A stretch of DNA of 31,042 nt from a virus. The translations under genes and the position numbers were made by a program. Under the pieces are notes generated by a model. That model worked only from the letters and a program-made list of their open reading frames with translations, did no database searches and was not told where the DNA came from. Positions 21,949 through 31,026 of the stretch are shown one piece after another. The DNA is taken from the IMG/VR virus record IMGVR_UViG_3300025889_000592, positions 1 through 31,042 of that record. The stretch is one strand, 5' to 3'. How positions within the stretch are numbered: position 1 is the first letter of the stretch; each line of letters opens with the position of its first letter.

Positions 21949-24900
21949 ATGCCTCAACCTAAGAAGGAACTTTACAATAACCTAAAACAGCAGGGACTGT
22001 TTACGGGTTCATACGAAGCGTTCTCTAATGCTTTCGGATCTGACAAAGGAGCAGCAGCTTTACATGAGTCATTAAAGGGCCAAGGCGTTACGTCTTTAAG
22101 CCAAGAAGATTTCACGAATACATTCTTTGACGCAGAGCAGTTCGACAACTCGTACGCTCTCTCTGCTATGGAGGAGATGGCAAATCCTAGCTTGGTGGAG
22201 GAAGAGGAGCCAAAGACCTACGAGGGAGTTGGGGAAAGTGGATACGTCGGTATAGAGGCTGGCCTTGCTGGGCTGAAGTCCCTAATTAGTCAAATCGACG
22301 AAAATGACGGCAAATTAGTACTTGAGGGTGAAAGTCCAGTAGAGCCTGGAGCCAGAGCAATGGCTGGAGTGGCTCACGTTACAGGTACAGCTGCAAGATT
22401 CCTTTCAGATGTTATTGACGACTATATGCCTGGTGGCATTGATGAAGAGAAGTATAATTCCATAAACAAAATAGCGGACCCAGCAAAAAGAGAACAGGCT
22501 CTTCGTGATGCTCGCCTTGAGGGTGGGAACAATATAATGGGGGCATTGTCTCAGATGCTGTCTAATTACTCGCACGGAGCAAAAATTGCAGAAGCTATCC
22601 TAGCCCCAGAGTACAAAGATGAAAAGTCTATGACAGAGCTAGTAACTAGCGGAGATGTTAGTGGGCTTGCCAAAAAAGTATTAAACGAAGGTGCTCAGAT
22701 TTATACTGAGATGTGGCTTGGTGGACAAATGATTCCAGGAGCTGGAATTTCAGGAGGGCTCGCCAAGATGTCTGGTAAGCAAGCGTTGATAAATATCGCT
22801 GGCCGAGCTGGCGGTGGCGCAGAGGCACTTGGCATTATGACGTACCAAGACTCGTATGATGAGAACCTGAATGCTGGCATGGGTAACGGAATTCAAAACT
22901 TCTCAAACTCAGCAATCAAGGGTTTGGCTGAATATGGTGGAGAATTAGTTTCATTTAAGTTGCTTGACAAGGCAATGGGTGATGCCATGATTGGCGGTTA
23001 TGGGAAGGAATTGGCAACGAACGTAGCAAAAGGACTTGTATCATCATTCGCCCAGGAAGCTGTTGCCGAGGGGGCTACTCAGGTAGTTCAGGATTTGGCA
23101 GACATGATGCTTCAGCCGGAAGGGAAGCGCCCAAGCTTGAGCAGCATGGTAGATCATACTATTGAAGCGATGTTGCTGGGCGGATTTGTTGGTGGGGGCA
23201 TGACAGCAACCCACACTCTGCCAGCTGCGATGCAAAAGACTATTGCCGATAGGTCTATGACTAGAGACGAGAAGAATTTTGCTATATCCACTGTAAACCA
23301 AATCAACCTACTGAACTTTGAACGTCAGGCGTTATTGGACAACGGAGCTAAGCATGATGATGCGGCTGTACTTGAGTTCGATGCAAAGATCGAAAAGGCC
23401 GAGAATAGTCTGAAGGAAGTTATCTCTGTGGCGTACACAAGGATGGAGGATATGTCAGAGAAAGAACTGACGAACTTAGTTCGAGCCAACAGAGAAGTAA
23501 GGCTTGCTAACGCAAGAATAAAGGAATTAAACAGACAGGTCGACGAGTTTGAGATCACTTACGGAGAGCACGAGGAGTTGATGAAAGAGGCTATAGCTCA
23601 ACTTGACGACGCTCAACAAAATGAATCTCAAGCCGTAAATCAGGTTGTAGAAACAAGTAACGAGCGCCAGTTATATCGCAATATCAACGGATACAACAGC
23701 TTGCCTAACAAAGGTAAGAGGGTTGAGTTGATGGACGAGAAGGACTTCGCTGACTTTATTAAGCTCAGAGGCGCTATTGCTGAGATGACCGAGAACGAAG
23801 GCGTTGATGAGGGTGTAGAGGAGTTGCAGATCCAAGCTATCGAAAGAGAACAGGGCCAGCAAGATGAGGTATCTCAAGAGGATATCGACGCAATGGTCGA
23901 CGAAGAGATTACCGCTACTGACGTAGAGGAAGGCGAGACAGCAGAGGAAGCTGCAACGCGTGCAGCTGAAGAAGCTGGCATGGAGCCAACTGGAGAAGTC
24001 ACTGTAGAAGAGACCCCAGAAGGCAAGATGGTGAAGATCGGAACACCAAGGGGAGTTAAGTCATTCACTGTAAAGACCAAAGAAGACGGAACGGCTGTTA
24101 GCGTAACCAATACAGAACTCACCCCAGCCGAAGAGATCCCCGTGGGGCAGACTCAAGGTGGTGGAAAGATGGTTAAGGTAGGAACACCAAAGGGCGTCAA
24201 GTCACTCGCTACTACTACTAGCGAAGAGACTCCTGAAGACACCCAAGAAACCACTATCGATGGCGGATTATTGAGGAATAAGAGTGGCAAGGTGGTTGGT
24301 ATCAATGTCAACTTCCCGGGGGTACAGATACTCCAGAGAGAGATAAACACTCACAATGAGAAATACGGCGGAAGGCTCGGTATATACGGAGCGAAGATGG
24401 TTGACGGCAATCTGCACCTAGAAATGGCTGACAGACAAGGGAAGATCATGTTCGACTTAGTGGTAAAGCCTGACGGCGGTGTGCATTGGGTACATGTTGG
24501 TGGATCTGGCCTTTTAAACCTTGAATATCTAAATGCTCCATTCCTTGGGCTGATAGACGGTATGATGCTCGAAGAGAAGAGGAGGCCAGTACAGGCCGCT
24601 GCTTCTGGGTGGAGGAGTAGGTATACTGAGCGTTTCGGCGAGGAGAATAAGGCAAAGGCTACTAATGTCAACGACAGTAGAATGACCGAAGCTCAAAGGG
24701 AGAGAATCAGGGTTCAGAGAGGTAGCGGCTTGCACATCAAACTAGCTGACATCATTGAAAAAAGCATCAAGAATGGTGTTCGAGGTGGGTCGTTTAGCAT
24801 GCTCGGAAAAAAGGCAACCGCAAAGCCTGGGACTATGACCGTTACATTGACAAGTATAGTTGTAGGTAATGTGAATGATGGCGGAATAACCGACGAGGGA

Positions 24901-27900
24901 AGGTCCGATATGATGCACTTCCTTTCCGAGACTCTCCGAGGAGCTATATATAACAACTTGTCGTATGGCTTCTGGGTGATGGACAACGGAGACATCGCAT
25001 TCGATTTCAATATAGTCCTAGACGAGTCTCAGCGTGTAACGGCACTAGCATTTGCCACCTGGAACAACCAGGAGGCTATATACCACAAGAGGGAGGACGG
25101 AACAGAGGACTTCCCAGAGACCAATATTACCCTCAACGAAAAATTGGATGGGGCTAAGATTTCGTCAAAATCAGCAACCGACCTTGGACGAGCACAGGCT
25201 GTATTGAACTCTGGCCAAACAATTACGGATAGGCTTGTTTTTACCGACGCCATAACAAACAAGACGTGGGAATTCGGAAGGCACACAATCCATAAGGGAA
25301 GATCAGAGAGGACGCGAGCGATCCTTAAAACATTCCATACGCTATTCCCAGATGCGATAGTAAACAATTTCGACACCATTAGCGACGCACAAACTACGTA
25401 CCCAGGAATCCGCAGGGGGCACAATGGGCAGATACAGTCTAATGGGATGGTCATTAATTTGGACGGAACGAAAACCGCTATCCTTACGCCAGAGGTGATT
25501 ATTATTATTAACGAAACCTCTAACGCACGTATGGGTTCCGACTTGGTTACGGCCCACGAGGTATGGCACTCTATTCTTGGTGCTGCGTTCGCGAAGAACA
25601 ATAAACTACTGAAGGCATTTAAGACTGCAATCTCCAATGAGCTACAGGCCGCTGGCTTAACTACGATGGATCAGTACCTTACTGATTTCGCATTCCAGCC
25701 ACACTACAAGAAGACTGGAGCATCGTACGAAGAATATATTGTCGAGTTCGCTGGGTTGTTATCAAAAGGTCTCTCTGGCATGAAGAGAGAAGCACCAAAC
25801 TCATACGCAGCAGCGATGTATGAAATCATCGATAGCGTTATCGCCAAATCAGCCAACTACTTTATCGGGCAGGAGGTATTGAGTCCTAGCGAAGTAAACG
25901 AGAAGAATATCATCTCTTGGATCGCCACCGTTAACGACGCAATGATGAGGGGTGGTGACGTTAGCGTATTGACACAGTACGACCGTAGTGGTGAGATTCC
26001 ATTTGGAGACAATACTAGCATCACAGTCCAGACTAGCTCGTCCGAATCTACAACCATAACTAACGAGAACGAAACTTTCAACCAGTTCGACCCAGAGGTT
26101 GAGGTTGGCTTTGAGGATCCATTCTCAGTCGGAGCTATAGAGGTTATCCCATTCATGGCTGACCGTATGGCTACTGGCACATACACTGGATTGAATCCTG
26201 AGTCAGGAATATCAATACCAATGCAGGGAGGTGTTGGTTGTCCGAATATGAAGGGGTACTTCGGTAAGATTGGATGGTTTGTAGAAGGTGGTTCTATTGC
26301 CACTTCCTTGCAAAAGGGATTGATGCGATTGTTCAACGCTAAAAAACCAGCTTACGGAATGCCAATGTTCATGGGTAAAGAAGCTCACATGAGTAACTTA
26401 ACTTTCGCAATGTGCTTCATGGCTGAGTGTAACTATTTGATCCAGAGCGGACAAAAGACCGAGCAGGAGATTCTTGACGCAATCAACGCAGCTATAGTCG
26501 AAAAAACAATAGGAAAGAAAGACCTATCTACTAAGTGGGGCATAGATCCAAAGACTGGTAGGATCGTAGACAAGAATAAGAACACTGGCGTGAGGGTATG
26601 GGCCAAGGACATGACTCCCGCAAACTCTGTATTTGCTGATGTAGACGGACAGCAGGTTGCTGTTGCCTGGTCTGAAGTTGAGCCTAAGCAAGTACAAAGC
26701 CTTGACGAATGGTTCGATATCATGAGGACGACATTTGATGCCCGTAAGGCATTCTTTGCAGGGCTTTATGGTCCTAAGGATGGGAAGAACCCAGGAGCAG
26801 CAGCTCGCAAGTTGGGCTTGCCTGATGTTGGAAAGATGGTAGAACTTACCACAGACCCACGTTCACAGGGATTGCCAAACGGAACTGCTATCTCTGTTAT
26901 TGAGTTTTTGCCAATGAAGGATAAGAATGGTGAGTACCAGATCGTATTCACTCCAGAGGAACTTAAAGTAGATCCACACTTGAGCTACCAACTCGGTATG
27001 CGTGGTGTGTCAAAGGGATACCTGAAGGAGCCCATGCACATTAAAGGCATGGGTTACGAGTCTGAAGAGCATAAGGCATGGAGTAAGGAAAACTGGAAAG
27101 AAGGAAGATTCTCTGAAGCCCAGGCTACTTCAAACGCCACTCGCAAGGTGACGATGTCTGTTCCTACGATGATTGTAAACTCCAACGAGGTCGAGTACGA
27201 CAGCATGACTCCTGATGAGAAGGCAGATAAATTGAAGTCTAAGGTAGGTGAATTGCTTTTGACTGGCCGTGTAAGCATGGCTGGCTCTGTCGCTATTAAT
27301 AAATTCTTCGACAAAGTTAGGGGATCAGCCGCGCAGAACGCCAACACAAGAGAGGCGATCGCTGAGTTGTTGTCTGATCTGATCGGAAACGTAACCATCA
27401 ATGGGAAGGTAGACTTGACGCAGGATGACGTTATGGAGATAATGTCTCGTGCCGCTCGTATGAACCCTAATGGCCCAGCGTCTATCGCTGCGTTTGAAAA
27501 GTACTTGGTTAGGAAATTAAACCAGGCCTCTAAGCGCACAGCAAGAGAAGCAGCTGAACTTGCAAGGGAACAAGCCAAGGAGGCTAAGGAGCTTACAAAG
27601 TTCAAGGAGGAGATTATTAAAATGTTGAAGCTGAATACCAAGCGAGGAAATATCACGCTTGCTCAGTTGAACACTATACTGAAAAGATTCAACAGGGTTG
27701 ACTTTAACAGCATTGATTCTCTACAGAAGTTTTTCCAGTACGTTACAAAAGTAGCATCAAACGCAGAGTACGCCAATAACTTGGCCGAGGCTCGCACATT
27801 GCAAGCTAAGATCCGCAAGGCTAAGAAGTCGGCTCAAATACAGGCATCAACTAGAGCCATCGCTTCTGCTTTCGCTAAGTTGGACCCACGCAAGGTGACC

Positions 27901-30900
27901 GATTTGGACGAGTACTTGATGCACGCTAAGATGATTGAGGAGGCTATCAGGACTAACCGTTTTGTTGGATTCAACGAGGACGGATCAGCTGCTGTTACTA
28001 TTAAAGACGTATTGCCACACGGCCCAGTGAACGAATTCATTGAAGCCGAGACCGCAGAGCAAGAAGAATTGCGCCGCCAGGAGTTCATGACAAAGTATGG
28101 TGAGCTTATGGCTGATGGTGTAATCGATGAGACTATGACTCTGGCTGAAATGCAGCAGATCGTGACTGAGCTTGAGGCTGACGTTAAGGCTGAGGTCAAC
28201 GAAGCAAAGAGAGCTGCTGTTAAGAAATACTTGACCAAAATGTTGGAGTACCAGAAGAATCGCCTTGACGAGGCAGTGATGACTGGCATCGATCCAGAGA
28301 CTGGTCAGGCTTTCGCTATGACAGATGCTCAGGAGAAATTGTTCAACAAACTCTTCAAGACTGATGGAGCTATCAGCAACATGACCGAGAAGGAGATGTA
28401 CAAGATGCTTGAGAGCATTGACAACTTCTTCGAGAACGGAACTACAGACGGAATCCGTGCATTGGTAGCTGGAGCCGTAGGGCGAGCCAATGGAGAGGCC
28501 TTCAAGATGAAGGTAGCTGAATTGGGATTGTCTTTGTTGTCTGGTGGAAATGGAAAAGGAATGGCAGCTTTGATGGAGATGCAGTTCTCGTCACTACCCA
28601 TCGCTGGATCACGCTTCTTTAATGGAGTTAAAGAATGGAACCAAGTGCAGCGCTTGATGGGATTGGCTCAGTTCACTGAAGGAGCTGTACAAGCTCAGAT
28701 GGAAGCCAAGGCTATACTTGATGAATATATCAAGCAGTTTAATGGAGAAGGGTTCATGACAGCTGAGAACATCGTGGCACGTGGCGTGTTGGCTACACTG
28801 TTGCGTAACGTAATGTCTAGCACAGCTAATCAGAATGTAGAATTTAAAAGGAGGGTCGAGATTGCTAAACAGTCAGCTGAAGTGTCTCTGAAGGACAAGG
28901 ACCCAAGGGTAAAAAAGCAGGCCAAGTTAGCTATGGCTGCCATATCTCAATTGACTGAAGATGTTGATTCTTACGACGAATTCTTGGCGAAGATCGAAGC
29001 TTTGTCTACTGATCCCAACTTCAAGAGAAACGTAGATGCTGTTAAGTTCTGGCAGGAAAAATGGGCAGCTGCCTACGAGAAGGCGGACGCTGTTAGCCGT
29101 GAAGTTTATGACACTATCCTGGACCAGGACGTATCGTACACTCCAGACAGAATGGTTAGAACTGGTAGGATAGAGGCAACTGATATCGATGAAGGTTTCT
29201 TCTCTGGTCAATTCGTTCCCACACAGCAAGCCGGAAACTTGAAAAAGGCCACTAGGCCAAAGGTGTTGCCAAATGGTCGTGCATTAAGTTTCAACTTTGA
29301 TACTAACATGTTCACCGCTATGGAGACAATGTTAGTTGACGTATACACAGCCGAGGCAACTCGCCAGGTTAAAGAGTTCTTGAAGACCGATGGTTGGAAG
29401 AATTCATTTAACGACGACGTTGACTTGACTGTTATGGAAGACAAGATCATCAACTACATGAGAAGGGCTAGAAATATTCCTGACCACAACAGGGCGTACT
29501 CCGCTTCTGATCCAGTTGTAAAGGCAGTGAATAGAGTCGTAAAGATGGCGCATACCGCTCTATTGACGTCTGTGTTCCAGCCACTCAAGCAGGTAATACC
29601 AGTTATGGCAAACACATTTTTGAACGCAAATGGACGAGTACCAGCTGTCATGATGTCGCCTGACGCTATCGAGTGGTTGTCTAAACAACCATACGGAATC
29701 AACTTGCGAGGAGTTCAGTCTACATCCGACTTGATGACGATTAACACCGCATTGCAACAAGAAGCTGGTAATATCTTTGGAAAGGGAGTTGACAAGCTTG
29801 AGAAATACTTGGAATGGAAGATTAAGTATGTTGTAGAGAGCCCTGACGTATCGGTAGCTAAAGCATCTTGGATCAACTACTATCTTGATTTCTTGGCAAA
29901 GAAAGAGGGTGGAGCTGCTGCAAGGTACGCAACCAATACATTCACATTCGACTGGAAAAACCACAAGGTAGACAAAGAGGCCGCTGAGTACGCTCAGGCT
30001 ATGGTCGATCGCCAGCAGAACGTATCTGATACAAAGTTGGCTGGTGAGTTCTTCCAGGGGGGATCAGCATCTACGATCAGGAAGTGGGTTATGCCATTCT
30101 CTACCTTTATCATAAACCAGAAGCAACGTGTATCTGCTGACGCTAATATCTTGGCAAGTAAGACCGCTACTGGAGAAGAAAAGGTTGCTGCTACCACATC
30201 AATGATGGGTGCTCTGGCTGAGATTTTCACTTTCGTGTCTATCAAAGCATTGAGCTTAGCTTCTATGGCTTACCTAGCTGCAAGATGGGCTGGAGACGAC
30301 GAGGAGGAAGCTACTGCTGAGTTCAACAAGAAGCGTGATCAATACATGGGAGATATGTGGAAGGTTATCGGAACAATCTTTACAGAATTGCAACCAACCC
30401 CACCATTACTCGACCCAATCATTAACGAGCATTTGGTTAACAAGGTTGCCAATATGTCTGGATACGAAGGCGACCTTATGTATGTGGACAAGGATGTAAC
30501 GTCTATAGAAGTATTGTTCGGAGGTATGGCGTCTGCATATAATAGATTTGCTGAACCAATGAGAATTACTGCTGAAGCCAAAAGCGGAAAATTTGAGTAC
30601 GAAAACCCATACACCAAAAAGAAGGAATATAAGTACTATCTACCAAAAGACAGGGAGCTGATGCAAGAATTGGCCTGGTCAGCGTGGTCGTCTTGGGGGT
30701 TGACTGAAGAGCCTATACGATTGGCTCAGAAAGCTAGAAAGATCGCACAAATGAGGGCATGGACAGAAAAAGAGTACTTACAGCAAATCGGTCAAGAGTC
30801 TGGAGATTGGAGAGAATACATAGAATACAAGGCAAAGCGGAAAGAGGAAAATAAAGATAAGAGCACAGAAAGAAAAGAAGCAAAAGCCAAGAAACAGGCG

Positions 30901-30921
30901 AAGCGACAAGAAAGAATGTAA
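21949..30921 (+). CDS. giant multidomain internal/polyvalent virion protein with HEXXH peptidase motif
   Basis: 2990 residues, starting MPQPKKELYNN after promoter and terminator; an ATG at 21892 would place the hairpin inside the coding region. Order: two ~23-residue N-terminal repeats; Gly-rich amphipathic helices about 230-430; coiled coil and acidic linker about 480-690; a 14-residue motif repeated at 692-705 and 739-752; an all-beta/alpha region; a zinc-peptidase-like motif H1203-E-V-W-H1207 after a beta strand, with E1261/E1262/E1266 downstream as possible third ligand; a Gly/Cys/aromatic-rich domain about 1390-1720; long helical regions about 1860-2450; and a C-terminal part with MPFSTFIINQKQR and a hydrophobic helix, like the C-terminal 'large polyvalent protein-associated' domains. 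By position it is the T7 gp16 analogue, ejected with DNA; the peptidase may act on the envelope, capsid or host proteins. Domain names are tentative. Confidence 0.85.
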   Translation: MPQPKKELYNNLKQQGLFTGSYEAFSNAFGSDKGAAALHESLKGQGVTSLSQEDFTNTFFDAEQFDNSYALSAMEEMANPSLVEEEEPKTYEGVGESGYVGIEAGLAGLKSLISQIDENDGKLVLEGESPVEPGARAMAGVAHVTGTAARFLSDVIDDYMPGGIDEEKYNSINKIADPAKREQALRDARLEGGNNIMGALSQMLSNYSHGAKIAEAILAPEYKDEKSMTELVTSGDVSGLAKKVLNEGAQIYTEMWLGGQMIPGAGISGGLAKMSGKQALINIAGRAGGGAEALGIMTYQDSYDENLNAGMGNGIQNFSNSAIKGLAEYGGELVSFKLLDKAMGDAMIGGYGKELATNVAKGLVSSFAQEAVAEGATQVVQDLADMMLQPEGKRPSLSSMVDHTIEAMLLGGFVGGGMTATHTLPAAMQKTIADRSMTRDEKNFAISTVNQINLLNFERQALLDNGAKHDDAAVLEFDAKIEKAENSLKEVISVAYTRMEDMSEKELTNLVRANREVRLANARIKELNRQVDEFEITYGEHEELMKEAIAQLDDAQQNESQAVNQVVETSNERQLYRNINGYNSLPNKGKRVELMDEKDFADFIKLRGAIAEMTENEGVDEGVEELQIQAIEREQGQQDEVSQEDIDAMVDEEITATDVEEGETAEEAATRAAEEAGMEPTGEVTVEETPEGKMVKIGTPRGVKSFTVKTKEDGTAVSVTNTELTPAEEIPVGQTQGGGKMVKVGTPKGVKSLATTTSEETPEDTQETTIDGGLLRNKSGKVVGINVNFPGVQILQREINTHNEKYGGRLGIYGAKMVDGNLHLEMADRQGKIMFDLVVKPDGGVHWVHVGGSGLLNLEYLNAPFLGLIDGMMLEEKRRPVQAAASGWRSRYTERFGEENKAKATNVNDSRMTEAQRERIRVQRGSGLHIKLADIIEKSIKNGVRGGSFSMLGKKATAKPGTMTVTLTSIVVGNVNDGGITDEGRSDMMHFLSETLRGAIYNNLSYGFWVMDNGDIAFDFNIVLDESQRVTALAFATWNNQEAIYHKREDGTEDFPETNITLNEKLDGAKISSKSATDLGRAQAVLNSGQTITDRLVFTDAITNKTWEFGRHTIHKGRSERTRAILKTFHTLFPDAIVNNFDTISDAQTTYPGIRRGHNGQIQSNGMVINLDGTKTAILTPEVIIIINETSNARMGSDLVTAHEVWHSILGAAFAKNNKLLKAFKTAISNELQAAGLTTMDQYLTDFAFQPHYKKTGASYEEYIVEFAGLLSKGLSGMKREAPNSYAAAMYEIIDSVIAKSANYFIGQEVLSPSEVNEKNIISWIATVNDAMMRGGDVSVLTQYDRSGEIPFGDNTSITVQTSSSESTTITNENETFNQFDPEVEVGFEDPFSVGAIEVIPFMADRMATGTYTGLNPESGISIPMQGGVGCPNMKGYFGKIGWFVEGGSIATSLQKGLMRLFNAKKPAYGMPMFMGKEAHMSNLTFAMCFMAECNYLIQSGQKTEQEILDAINAAIVEKTIGKKDLSTKWGIDPKTGRIVDKNKNTGVRVWAKDMTPANSVFADVDGQQVAVAWSEVEPKQVQSLDEWFDIMRTTFDARKAFFAGLYGPKDGKNPGAAARKLGLPDVGKMVELTTDPRSQGLPNGTAISVIEFLPMKDKNGEYQIVFTPEELKVDPHLSYQLGMRGVSKGYLKEPMHIKGMGYESEEHKAWSKENWKEGRFSEAQATSNATRKVTMSVPTMIVNSNEVEYDSMTPDEKADKLKSKVGELLLTGRVSMAGSVAINKFFDKVRGSAAQNANTREAIAELLSDLIGNVTINGKVDLTQDDVMEIMSRAARMNPNGPASIAAFEKYLVRKLNQASKRTAREAAELAREQAKEAKELTKFKEEIIKMLKLNTKRGNITLAQLNTILKRFNRVDFNSIDSLQKFFQYVTKVASNAEYANNLAEARTLQAKIRKAKKSAQIQASTRAIASAFAKLDPRKVTDLDEYLMHAKMIEEAIRTNRFVGFNEDGSAAVTIKDVLPHGPVNEFIEAETAEQEELRRQEFMTKYGELMADGVIDETMTLAEMQQIVTELEADVKAEVNEAKRAAVKKYLTKMLEYQKNRLDEAVMTGIDPETGQAFAMTDAQEKLFNKLFKTDGAISNMTEKEMYKMLESIDNFFENGTTDGIRALVAGAVGRANGEAFKMKVAELGLSLLSGGNGKGMAALMEMQFSSLPIAGSRFFNGVKEWNQVQRLMGLAQFTEGAVQAQMEAKAILDEYIKQFNGEGFMTAENIVARGVLATLLRNVMSSTANQNVEFKRRVEIAKQSAEVSLKDKDPRVKKQAKLAMAAISQLTEDVDSYDEFLAKIEALSTDPNFKRNVDAVKFWQEKWAAAYEKADAVSREVYDTILDQDVSYTPDRMVRTGRIEATDIDEGFFSGQFVPTQQAGNLKKATRPKVLPNGRALSFNFDTNMFTAMETMLVDVYTAEATRQVKEFLKTDGWKNSFNDDVDLTVMEDKIINYMRRARNIPDHNRAYSASDPVVKAVNRVVKMAHTALLTSVFQPLKQVIPVMANTFLNANGRVPAVMMSPDAIEWLSKQPYGINLRGVQSTSDLMTINTALQQEAGNIFGKGVDKLEKYLEWKIKYVVESPDVSVAKASWINYYLDFLAKKEGGAAARYATNTFTFDWKNHKVDKEAAEYAQAMVDRQQNVSDTKLAGEFFQGGSASTIRKWVMPFSTFIINQKQRVSADANILASKTATGEEKVAATTSMMGALAEIFTFVSIKALSLASMAYLAARWAGDDEEEATAEFNKKRDQYMGDMWKVIGTIFTELQPTPPLLDPIINEHLVNKVANMSGYEGDLMYVDKDVTSIEVLFGGMASAYNRFAEPMRITAEAKSGKFEYENPYTKKKEYKYYLPKDRELMQELAWSAWSSWGLTEEPIRLAQKARKIAQMRAWTEKEYLQQIGQESGDWREYIEYKAKRKEENKDKSTERKEAKAKKQAKRQERM
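21970..22113 (+). repeat. tandem short helical repeat at the N-terminus of the giant protein
   Basis: Residues about 8-29 (LYNNLKQQGLFTGSYEAFSN, then AF) and about 38-60 (LHESLKGQGVTSLSQEDFTN, then TFF) share the pattern L-x-x-[NS]-L-K-x-Q-G ... S-x-E-x-F-[ST]-N-x-F. The two copies lie about 30 residues apart. Similar units occur at the start of large internal proteins of other Bacteroidota phages, in my recollection. Confidence 0.7.
24022..24204 (+). repeat. 14-residue direct repeat inside the giant protein
   Basis: GKMVKIGTPRGVKS (24022-24063) recurs as GKMVKVGTPKGVKS (24163-24204), 47 residues apart. There are only two substitutions, both conservative. Each copy follows a Pro/Glu/Gly-rich linker, so it may be a repeated binding peptide. 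Confidence 0.85.
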
Positions 30922-30925
30922 ACAA

Positions 30926-30953
30926 GAAAGGGGCCAAAAGGCCCCTATTCTTT
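30926..30953 (+). terminator. bidirectional terminator between the giant gene and the tRNA
   Basis: A 7-bp G/C stem (30929-30935 with 30940-30946) with an AAAA loop is extended by imperfect A-T pairing (AAGAA with TTCTT). T-rich sequence lies on the + side and its complement on the - side. It can stop both the rightward operon and leftward transcription from the tRNA. Confidence 0.82.
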
Positions 30954-30954
30954 G

Positions 30955-31026
30955 TAGCTCCACCAGGAATCGAACCTGGATCTGGAGTTTAGGAAACTCT
31001 TATTCTATCCGTTTAACTATGGAGCC
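30955..31026 (-). tRNA. tRNA-Arg, anticodon CCT
   Basis: Read on the - strand, 72 nt form a cloverleaf: acceptor GGCTCCA with TGGAGCT (first pair a G-T wobble) and discriminator A; D arm containing AACGGATAGAA; anticodon loop TTCCTAA with anticodon CCT (30991-30993 on the + strand), four of five stem pairs good and the first an A-C mismatch; and a perfect 5-bp T stem CCAGG/CCTGG around TTCGATT. CCA is not encoded. It reads AGG, a frequent codon in this genome but absent from the capsid gene. It is the only gene on the - strand. It resembles Bacteroidota tRNA-Arg(CCT), so it may be phage-borne or a host tRNA at an integration junction. Confidence 0.9.

Noticed and set aside
25029-25637. 202-codon - strand open frame over the giant gene
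   Set aside because: It is antisense to a region with clear protein features (HEXXH helix), has no promoter or plausible product, and is a chance frame; the same applies to 27054-27656 and 25857-26336.
21949-30921. Virion RNA polymerase, as packaged by some crAss-like phages, in the giant protein
   Set aside because: No DxDxD-type catalytic loop or other polymerase signature could be found by reading the sequence.
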